From NCBI GenBank assembly GCA_013115135.1, contig JABANP010000797.1, positions 1-16,890 of the forward strand: DNA of 16,890 nt, given 5' to 3'. The notes beneath the pieces are model-generated. The model made no database searches, was not told the DNA's origin, and saw only the letters and a program-made list of their open reading frames with translations. The first letter of the stretch is position 1, and each line of letters starts with the position of its first letter. Positions 8,572 to 15,401 of this stretch are shown here, piece after piece. Position numbers and translations under genes: made by a program. The DNA is from Perkinsus olseni (taxonomy: Eukaryota > Perkinsozoa > Perkinsida > Perkinsidae).

Positions 8572-9093
8572 TTAATAATAATATCCAGCCTTCTTTTCAT
8601 CTTCTCTCCGTAACTTCTCCATTTCGTTCCTCATTTTCCCAGCCTTTTCCCTGTGGACTTTTACTATCCAGTTAGTGCTATCGTTATCGTCCCGGTACTG
8701 GCGCGGGGGGTCCTTCATGATCGCTTCCACAATGTAAAGGCAGTTTTTATGACTTAGGAAGGAGTCGAACATGGGGCAGGTATTATCATCTAGAATTTTC
8801 AGAGTCTTTGGCGAAAGATGACTCAAGGGCAGCACCCCAGCCTTGTTGAGTCTGTCCCAGTTCTTCTTGTCCCCCCACTGCACTTCCACGTCTCCTACAT
8901 TACCTCGGAAAGACATCCATCCGTTTTCGCTGAAAGAGCACAAAAAATCGATGAAGATTTGCGATTGCATCACCCGGAAAGCGAGAGATGTCTCCCTGCC
9001 TTGAACAGAAGAAAAGATTCGACTTTTGTGGACCGATTCGATCTGAGCGTATGAGAAGTCAAGAACTCTTTTTCTTCCATTTTGTACCATCAT
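8572..9093 (-). CDS. Unrecognised protein, probable 3' exon of a minus-strand gene
   Basis: An open 173-codon frame that I cannot assign to a family. The C-terminal third is strongly charged (MRNEMEKLRREDEKKAG), suggesting a short helical or coiled tail, and ends in YYY. Earlier parts are mixed hydrophobic and charged and look like real coding sequence (DVEVQWGDKKNWDRLNKAGV). The ATG at 9093 may not be the true start. A GTAAGC donor-like site lies just upstream on this strand at 9149-9144, and an AG at about 9070 would join the frame at 9150-9295 in phase, giving an intron of ~80 bp. It lies wholly inside duplicated unit 2. Transcript data would be needed to fix the exons. Confidence 0.45.
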   Translation of the reverse strand: MMVQNGRKRVLDFSYAQIESVHKSRIFSSVQGRETSLAFRVMQSQIFIDFLCSFSENGWMSFRGNVGDVEVQWGDKKNWDRLNKAGVLPLSHLSPKTLKILDDNTCPMFDSFLSHKNCLYIVEAIMKDPPRQYRDDNDSTNWIVKVHREKAGKMRNEMEKLRREDEKKAGYYY

Positions 9094-9149
9094 TTTGATA
9101 ATTCATCTGTCGTATGAATAAAATTGCATTTGGACTCTCCCAGGCTTAC

Positions 9150-9295
9150 AACATGTATGACATATTTTTGGTAGTATCATGGAGGGAAGTCCGAACGAGG
9201 CCTCCATCCGAATCCAAGTTGAGCTCGAACTTCATCTCCTCAAGGGGAGGTCTGTGAGTGATTTTACATCCACACACTTGAGGGGAGATCAGTAT
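9150..9295 (-). CDS. Candidate internal exon of the unknown minus-strand gene
   Basis: On the minus strand this stretch is bounded by a pyrimidine-rich CCTAG acceptor-like site (9300-9296) and a GTAAGC donor-like site (9149-9144). Between them one frame is open and reads like coding sequence (ITHRPPLEEMKFELNLDSDG). The donor is exactly the edge of the tandem duplication. No family is recognised. Confidence is low because short open frames with splice-like ends arise by chance. Confidence 0.35.
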
Positions 9296-9509
9296 CTAGG
9301 TTGAAGATAGGAGGAAACAAGTCAACGTAGCGAAGCGTGGCAGATTCTTGTCACAACCTCTATATGGTACAATATTCGAGGTGGAATTCAGTCAGAATTC
9401 GGACACCGAATTCAATAACACTCGGGCGCAGGAGTGCGAGACGGGCTCATCACAAGTTGATCCTCAACAACCCGCGAGACAAAATGGAAAACATGAATTT
9501 CCAGCGAGT

Positions 9510-9656
9510 TTAGTCTACTCCTCGTTTGAGTAGAGCAGCGAGACGCTCCTCCTCTTCTTCAGTGCAGAACCAATCGTCTCCGTTGAGTGCCCAGCTCAAG
9601 GCCGTCGAAGCTGAGATCATCGGCACAACAATTGCAAGGGTGGTCGGCAACAGCAT
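9510..9656 (-). CDS. Short secreted-peptide frame or signal-peptide first exon
   Basis: A 48-codon minus-strand frame from ATG at 9656. Its first ~22 residues form a good signal peptide (MLLPTTLAIVVPMISASTAL), followed by a charged segment with five consecutive Glu (CTEEEEERLAALLKRG). It either ends at the TAA at 9512-9510 or splices at a GTAGAC just before the stop to exons further left (candidate at 9150-9295). The strand and order fit a first exon of the gene ending at 8572, so that gene would encode a secreted protein. The open frame extends upstream to 9839, but the internal ATG gives the better signal. Confidence 0.35.
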   Translation of the reverse strand: MLLPTTLAIVVPMISASTALSWALNGDDWFCTEEEEERLAALLKRGVD

Positions 9657-9839
9657 GATCCGAAAGAATGTCGGAAAGCTGCTGTGAAAGGAGCTGGGGT
9701 GTCCGATGCGATAACAACCGAGTAGGGTTCGTATATACACACAGAAAAGAAGGCCCTCCTTACAAGGGGCGCAGAAAACGATAAAGAAATGTAAAGAGCA
9801 GTAATGTGCGTGACACTGTAGCCTGGACACGCTGCGCAT

Positions 9840-10519
9840 GTAACTAGCGCGTTCGATAAGACTTTAAGTCGTATGTGAGAATACTATATGAATTACGATA
9901 GAGGCTCCCGGATATTTGGAAAATCAGCTAAGGGACAGGACAAGCTCATTTGGAATGGCGACCTTGGAAAATATTTTTCGAGCGGCTCTCCCCGAATTTA
10001 CCCAATCCTGACTTTACCCTGTGGTCGGTATTGAGGTACTCAACCACAAGAATATAAATAAGCCTTATAGTAAGGAAGTAGGTGTGTGAACCAACTCACG
10101 CGCCAACTGAATAACTCAACCACTCCAAGATACCACCAGATAAGGCCTTAGTCAGTAGTAGTACCAACAAAAGAACTTAATGGGAATCAATCGTTATGAA
10201 TCTACTCAATAGTCTAATACATACTATAGCGTACTAAGCTTACGCAGCTTAGCCAAAAGATCTGCCGAAATAGTCACAATGATGAAGGCCTAAATGGGAC
10301 AAGCTGACAAAAGAACCATGCATCACGGAAGGCGGAGCGAAGCGTCGTCCCATGACTTCCGCTTACATACCCAAATCCGAAGAGCGCGCCCAAATCTTGC
10401 TTTCTTTGGTGTACTCGTTTTCTAGAATCGACTAAGTTATCCTTAGTCCCTGGGCGGATAGTTTTCCCGTCCGGATCGCCTTGCACGAGTTGAAGCCTTC
10501 AGCTTGGAGGATATCAGCG
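9840..10519. other. Non-coding interval
   Basis: Nothing I can assign. It holds an AT-rich stretch with a TATA-like aatataaataag near 10050, a small perfect stem CTAAGC/GCTTAG with a 7-nt loop near 10234-10252, and a minus-strand open frame (10274-10486) without protein-family features. Confidence 0.4.
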
Positions 10520-10771
10520 ATGTTGGATGCAGGCTCTGTACTACAGACGGTGATGTTTGCGTTTCGTGATGTTTGCCTTATTCACGAAACGAGTGGGATC
10601 CACCCAGTGTGGTGGAAATGTGAGCCGGTAGAGACACAGAAACGGGCGAACGGGCGAAAGGGTATCGATCGGATAAAAGTGGGATCCCGTGCAAGTGCTG
10701 ATGTTGTGAAGTGGACAGAGAACTCCATATATGGAGCACCTGACTGTTTTGTAGTCCAAGGACTCTGTTAG
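10520..10771 (+). CDS. Weak small reading frame, unrecognised
   Basis: 83 codons from ATG 10520 to a TAG. No domain, signal peptide or membrane segment is evident. Part of it (10560-10591) is a perfect hairpin, which argues against simple coding constraint. It could be an exon of the gene containing the frame at 10744-11031, or not coding at all. Confidence 0.15.
   Translation: MLDAGSVLQTVMFAFRDVCLIHETSGIHPVWWKCEPVETQKRANGRKGIDRIKVGSRASADVVKWTENSIYGAPDCFVVQGLC
10560..10591. repeat. Perfect 10-bp stem-loop
   Basis: CGTTTCGTGA at 10560-10569 pairs fully with TCACGAAACG at 10582-10591 around a 12-nt loop. The stem overlaps a direct repeat of gtgatgtttgc (10550-10560 and 10566-10576). No T run follows. 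Confidence 0.6.
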
Positions 10772-11031
10772 AGACTTTGTACTCGACATGCCTGCTCATC
10801 GCACTGCTGTTCGGAATGCCATTGATGTTCAGTCCGCTTGCTAAAGGAGTTACGTCCAAAGATTCTGATTCCGTTAGAAATTTGCCCTACAAGGATTCGA
10901 TCCGGGTACCAATTGCTCCAAATTCTCAAGTCATAACCACCACACCAAACCCACTATTCAAAACATTGAACAACAAAAAGCCGCCCACGGAGCAAGATGT
11001 GTCTGTACACTTTATGTCCCCAAAGAACTGA
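10744..11031 (+). CDS. Possible secreted protein exon, unrecognised
   Basis: An open frame after TGA at 10741-10743. It contains a hydrophobic stretch CLLIALLFGMPLMFSPLAKG typical of a signal peptide or membrane anchor, then ~60 polar residues rich in Pro, Thr and Asn (IAPNSQVITTTPNPLF) and a TGA at 11029-11031. The only early ATG falls inside the hydrophobic stretch, so the natural start may be in an upstream exon; a tttgtag acceptor-like site ends at 10754. The DIRS-type element begins ~18 bp after its stop. No family is recognised. Confidence 0.3.
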   Translation: MFCSPRTLLETLYSTCLLIALLFGMPLMFSPLAKGVTSKDSDSVRNLPYKDSIRVPIAPNSQVITTTPNPLFKTLNNKKPPTEQDVSVHFMSPKN

Positions 11032-11052
11032 ACCCACGGTCTATCCGTGTTA

Positions 11053-11176
11053 ATGGAGAGTCTCGATAGAGGCTAGGGTCAACTACAGCGGAAGTGATTC
11101 GGTCGGGCGAGCGAGAATGGTCTCACAGTGAGTGTTACGGGAGTTTAGAGGTCTCACACCAACGGGCTTATGGTGA
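11053..11176 (+). repeat. Left copy of terminal direct repeat (A1)
   Basis: Identical over all 124 bp to 16767-16890; with one mismatch the match extends left by gtt to 11049. Inside are the palindromes GAGAgTCTC and CTCACaGTGAG (11122-11132). A hairpin at 11150-11181 pairs GTCTCaCACCA with TGGTGaGAGAC (10 of 11 bp) around a 9-nt loop. Its true right limit is unknown because the other copy is cut off. Confidence 0.95.
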
Positions 11177-11187
11177 GAGACAAGACA

Positions 11188-11214
11188 TTTTTTTTTTTTT
11201 CTTTCTTCCCCTTC
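11188..11214 (+). other. Pyrimidine tract
   Basis: Thirteen T followed by ctttcttcccc. It lies just right of the A1 repeat. It might help splice-acceptor use or melting of DNA, but no AG follows at close range. Confidence 0.5.
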
Positions 11215-11265
11215 CAATGCCTGAGTTGGTCGGCTGGAGGGCCGAGGGTTCGATGGCAGAGGTCT

Positions 11266-11784
11266 TGGAACGCGTCTTCGAGCGCGGATCCAGTCCTCGA
11301 GCGGAGTGTGTATTTGAGTTGAGTGTGCTCATGAGTTCATGGAACGCGTCTTCGAGCGCAGATCCAGTCCTCGAGCGGAGCGTGTATTTGAGTTGAGTGT
11401 GCTCATGAGTTCTTGGAACGCGTCTTCGAGCGCAGATCCAGTCCTCGAGCGGAGCGTGTACTTGAGTTAAGTGTGCTCATGAGTTCTTGGAACGCGTCTT
11501 CGAGCGCAGATCCAGTCCTCGAGCGGAGCGTGAATTTGAGTTAAGTGTGCTCATGAGTTCTTGGAACGCGTCTTCGAGCGCAGATCCAGTCCTCGAGCGG
11601 AGCGTGTATTTGAGTTGAGTGTGCTCATGAGTTCTTGGAACGCGTCTTCGAGCGCAGATCCAGTCCTCGAGCGGAGTGCGTATTGGAGTTAAGTGTGCTC
11701 GTGTGGTCTTGGAACGCGTCTTACAGCGCAGATCCAGTCTTTGAGGGGTGTGAACGGTTGAGTTGAGTGTGTTAAGGACCCTCG
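11266..11784 (+). repeat. 74-bp tandem repeat array, seven copies
   Basis: Units start at 11266, 11340, 11414, 11488, 11562, 11636 and 11710, each exactly 74 bp, beginning tggaacgcgtcttcgagcgc. The first five are nearly identical. The sixth diverges at its end (tattggagttaagtg, gtgtggtct), and the seventh is clearly degenerate and shorter. Each unit contains two TCGAGCG motifs 19 bp apart. 74 is not a multiple of three, and coding frames do not persist, so the array is non-coding leader sequence. Confidence 0.95.
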
Positions 11785-12205
11785 GAGCGCCTATGGGGGC
11801 GCCGGGGCGAATCCACTCCCCAAATCGAATGCTATGTCAATTCAAGTGTCGAGGTTGACTAGTTGCGTATGATGTGCGGCGAGTGGGCAGCGGTCCTGCA
11901 AGATGATGAGACAACCTGGAGGACAGCGGAGGGGCCGGAGTAGTCCAAGCATCGTCGAGGCCCGCTCGAGTCTGCCGCGAAAGTTTGTAGTAAACTGAGG
12001 AATTGATCCAGCTTTGGGGTTAGTACTCTGGGTGTCCACTGCGCCTGGCTAAGTAGCCGGCGCAGCTAAGAGCTGAAACCGGGCTGCGCTACGTGGCGGC
12101 CCGAGTCGGAGAGTGAAAAAAGACTCGATCTCGCTGGATCTAATGTGGCTTACCCTTGGCTCTTGATGGCTTCTACTCTCTATTCCAGTTCGTCTCCCTG
12201 CTAAG
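11785..12205 (+). other. Leader between the 74-bp array and gag
   Basis: No gene seen. GC-rich, with a ggggcgccgggg segment near 11790-11805 and a pyrimidine-rich stretch (ttctactctctattccagttcgtctccc) just before gag. That stretch includes a ttccag acceptor-like site ending near 12188, 18 bp before the gag ATG. Confidence 0.4.
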
Positions 12206-13147
12206 ATGGCCGGCCCCTTGTCCCCCGAAGCCTTCAAGGAGCTAGCTATCGCCGACTGCACGGTGGAATTGGCTACGAGAGCGGTGGAAACACTTCATGG
12301 TAGGGAGATTAACCGCGTTACCGATCTGGAGGGCCTGCTATCTAACGATACGCTCCTGACGGCTTTCAACACCCGTTTCTCGCCAGCTAATGCGGAGGCG
12401 ACAGAGGACCAGAGGGTGGCCTGTGAGGTCGCTCTGATGCGTGTGAAGGGGGAGCTCCGGACAGTCGCCGACTCTGCCTCGGGCAAGCGCGTACCCCCAG
12501 CTAAGGTCAAGACCGAGTTCCTAACGTGATCGGCAGCCAGGTTTGGTGGGAGCCTGACCAATAACCTCTTGGTCGACTCGTCTATGTTGGCGGCTACACT
12601 GTTAGATCCGGGCGTGTACCGTTGCCCTGCGTATCCCCTGTGATCAGGCCGAGACCCAGGAGTCCACGGTCCGTGGACCACGGAGACTAGAGAGCGCCTC
12701 GACGGAGAATCGGTTCAGGTCAAGATAAGACCAGGTTCGAGAGAGCCGCGCTCTTTCAGTGAGCTCACCTTTGCTCTATGCGGTTGGTTGGTGGCGGTAG
12801 AAGTGGCTTGCTCCGCTCAGCGAGGAGCGAGCACCGCCGAGTATCTATGCTACTTGGCTAAGATATGTATGGTGTCGGGTGATCTGGTGTGTCTACGGGT
12901 AGACAAGAACTTTCGCGGTCGGTTGAGTGTGCTGGCTCATCAGATGAGCGCTAAAGATAACATCTCGTACCCTGAAGCCGTCCTAGCTACAATTTTCCCG
13001 AGCGGAGGAGTTCGCCTCCTCGGATCTCTGTTGTATTTCGGCCCTCAGCTCTGCCCCGCCCTTTCCCCAGGGCAGGATTCCCTCTGCAGCCTTTGGTATT
13101 CCGGGCAAGGGGAAGGGGAAAGGGGGAAGGAAAAGGCGGTAGACTAG
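12206..13147 (+). pseudogene. gag-like ORF with two in-frame TGA codons
   Basis: It starts at an ATG in good context (aagATGG). One reading frame runs 313 codons to TAG 13145-13147, broken only by TGA at 12527-12529 and 12641-12643. Coding quality continues past both (for example FGGSLTNNLLVDSSM after the first, EYLCYLAKICMVSGDLVCL further on), so this was one protein. Position ahead of RT, a helical mixed-charge character and a zinc-knuckle-like segment in the next frame suggest a Gag-type nucleic-acid-binding protein. I recognise no sequence family. The last ~30 codons are low-complexity (GQGEGERGKEK), where the true frame probably shifts. Both stops could derive from CGA (Arg) by C-to-T change. 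Confidence 0.55.
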
Positions 13148-13287
13148 GTCCAGGTAACTGTAGGTATCCCAAGGAAGCCTGCCCCTACCTCGCCGAAGGT
13201 ATCTGCTTTCCGCCCGCACGTCACGTGAGTGGGTCGTCACCTGAGGATGCGCAGAACGACAAAGGGAAGCGGAGAAGACAAGAGTAA
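13093..13287 (+). pseudogene. gag C-terminal zinc-finger-like segment, frame-shifted
   Basis: This frame overlaps the end of gag in the -1 direction. It reads a Gly/Lys linker, then NCRYPKEACPYLAEGICF..ARH: Cys23, Cys30, Cys38 and His44 from the frame's start, giving C-x6-C-x7-C-x5-H. That resembles CCCH zinc fingers, which in retroelements would bind RNA. It closes with a very basic tail (KGKRRRQE) and TAA 13285-13287. No ATG starts it, so it most likely belongs to gag and is separated by an indel in the G5 run near 13119-13123 or another short run. Confidence 0.45.
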
Positions 13288-13494
13288 GGAGCCGAGGCGA
13301 AGCTGAGCTGCCCATTTGGGTTCTTTTTTTTCGGTCTAAGTTGAGTATTGAAGTGAGTGCGTGGGTTTAAGCTGAGTTATTACAAGCTTGAGTGGTTTCA
13401 AGTACCCCCGTCCGGTCGAGTTCTTAAGTACTACTTAATAAGCTGGGAGAATGGTCGGGCAGGGTGCGATTCGAGTTATTCTCTTTTGGTGTAG
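13288..13494 (+). other. Spacer between gag and RT
   Basis: No gene seen. Contains a T8 run near 13325-13332 and several gagt/agttgag words that loosely recall the second half of the 74-bp unit. Too weak to call homology. Confidence 0.3.
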
Positions 13495-15177
13495 TTGACA
13501 CATTATTCCGGATTCATTCATACCGTCGGCACCCAAGAGGGCTCGGTCGAGGGCTGGCTGAACCAGAGGCAAGGCTCGGTACAAGGCAAAGCAGAGGAGA
13601 CTATCGAGCGCGACATCGACAAAGGGGGACCGAGGCCAGCCGGTGAGCTATTGGGATTCCGTGTCACCTTCGCCGGATTGGCAAGAGATCGCGGACCGAA
13701 CAGTCAATCTCCCACACAAAGAGGTGCCACTAGTGGATGGCTCAGGACTCCCGACGCCAGAGCAGTGGGACCCATCGGCGTATAATTTCGAGATGGCGGC
13801 GGACCCGGAGACGACGCGACTGCTGTCGGATTGCGTCTTCGAGGCGGCCCGGTCGTGGGCATGTAAACCAGAGGTATCGAAATTCCTGCAGAGCTTCCAG
13901 AGGGCGGACGAGAAGAAGAGGATTGAGCTTCAAAGCCAGTGGGTTAAACTCGGATTAGAGGAGGTGGCGGCTAACCTTACTCTTGATTTAGCAGAAACCA
14001 TGCAGGAGCCACTCGGCAGCAGTCGGGGAAGGAGAAAACGCCGGACTGGCGGGAGATCCCAGATGACCTGCGATTCAAGTCCCCTACCGCCCTTCAATAC
14101 GATGTTCAAGGGGCGTACCGTCTCTTGGACACCGGCCAAACGGAGCAAAAGTGGCTGGTAGTATCCGACTGGGGATCGGTGGAGGCGAGTCCCACAGTAT
14201 TGTGGGACTCAGCCTTGCCGTTTGGGCTATCCAGCTCCTGTCTGGCGTTCTCCAGGTATAACGCGGCGGTTCACCGCGCGCAGCGGAGACTAGTCGGAGG
14301 CAGGCAAGGAGGAAGAGGCCTGTGTTATATAGATGATTCAGTTTGGAGAGCAGCGGACTGGGTGGAAGCGATATCCCTACTTCTTCTCCCCTTGGCGATG
14401 GGTTTGGGGCTGGAATATTCGAAACTGGTAGTGTCGAACACCCATATAGACTTCCTGGGAGATTCCATTGGATGGGATCAGGTCAGGGGGACTGCGGCCT
14501 TGGCAGTACCGGCTGCGAAGCGAGAGGACATCAGGGAGGTGATCGAGTCGATACAGGTGTCGGGCTGGGTGGACCGCGAAGTTCTGAGTAAGTTGATCGG
14601 AAAACTGACGTTCGTCACCCAACTGCTGGTAGAACACAAGCCATGGCTGTCGGCTCTTTATGCCCTGGCGGCCACCGTGGACAAGAAGCAGCTTAGACGA
14701 GTGAAACTAGGGGGTGCCACGGAAGCTACAATAAGATACTTCTATAACGTCTTGTCCCGTCCTTGCTCGGCGGTGCCTACGGATTTCGCAGACGGGGAGT
14801 GATGTGCTACAACCGATTCGTCGCTCCACGGTCTCGGAGGGTACGCGACGAGAATATCGACGGGTCAGTCATGGTGGTTTGCTGTCAGTGAGAGTGACTG
14901 CCCCCAGCTCTGGTCCAGCATAATCGCGCAAGGCCGTGCGAGGAGTCCGCAGCATACGCAACGCGGCGAGGCAGATTCGGGGTGGATCTGCTATCTGGAG
15001 ATGTTGGCGATTGCATGTGCGATTTTGGGCATTGAGTTGGTGATGAATAATGTAGCAGCAGATCTGTTGAGTAGGGAGCTGCGAAAAAAAAATATGGGCA
15101 AGGTTCCCACGTCTTGGAAGGAAGTGGACATTTCCGAAGCTCTGGCGGCCTGCATGACCAACAGTCGGGCAGAGTGA
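13495..15177 (+). pseudogene. DIRS-type reverse transcriptase-RNase H, disrupted
   Basis: Would copy the element RNA into cDNA. An open stretch from 13495 changes frame at a G5 run (~13625) into the frame at 13643-14020 (DWQEIADRTVNLPHKE), then shifts again near 14020-14040. From there one frame runs to TGA 15175-15177. It contains RT motif A (YDVQGAYRLL, Asp at 14101-14103), ALPFGLSSS, and the active site YIDD at 14326-14337, followed by GLGLEYSKLVV and HIDFLG. TGA at 14800-14802 interrupts it, but RNase H follows in the same frame: TTDSSLHGLGGY (Asp 14815-14817), CYLEMLAIA (Glu 14998-15000), AADLLSREL (Asp 15061-15063). Only 20 residues separate that Glu from the final Asp (about 85 in E. 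coli RNase H), so the core with the middle Asp is deleted. No ATG start is evident. Confidence 0.8.
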
Positions 15178-15401
15178 GGTACCTCACTGAAGGTCTATGA
15201 ACCTTCGTTGATCATGAGGCCGAGAGGGGGCACCTGCCACAAGCAGAAGAAGTAGCTGTGACACTGTCGCCGGTTTGTGACCACCGGCAGTGCTGTTCTC
15301 CGATTGCTATCAGTGATTGAGAGGGTTGTGTTGGTTCGGGCTGGAGCGAGTCACAGGGGTGTTTCTGGGGGTGGTCTTCAGTTACACCTCTCCCGGGAGA
15401 C
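15178..15401 (+). other. Spacer between RT-RNase H and recombinase
   Basis: 224 bp without coding signal. A perfect 6-bp stem GCCGGT/ACCGGC with an 8-nt loop lies at 15269-15288. How the downstream ORF is translated (separate mRNA, re-initiation) is not evident. Confidence 0.4.

Larger units (their letters stand above)
7667..9149. repeat. Tandem duplication, unit 2 (1483 bp)
   Basis: Second copy of 6186-7666. Its net +2 bp is fully explained by the six single-base length differences. In this copy the antisense 173-aa frame is open, whereas it is broken in unit 1. Confidence 0.95.

Noticed and set aside
10225..10275. Minus strand reads CTTTTGGCTAAG, like the 5' part of U2 snRNA, and vaguely like the TTTTGGCT of the dinoflagellate spliced leader.
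   Set aside because: The match stops after 12 nt. The U2 branch-site-pairing sequence does not follow at the right place, and the spliced-leader match fails upstream of TTTTGGCT. Chance is likely.
10885..10915. B-box-like ggattcgatccgg suggesting a tRNA.
   Set aside because: No acceptor, D or anticodon stem can be formed upstream at tRNA spacing.
11094..11396. 100-codon plus-strand open frame over the pyrimidine tract and 74-bp repeats.
   Set aside because: It runs through non-coding tandem repeats whose 74-bp period breaks the frame; no protein features.
12295..12681. 128-codon minus-strand open frame opposite gag.
   Set aside because: It mirrors the gag coding frame; its composition is what a GC-rich antisense shadow gives.
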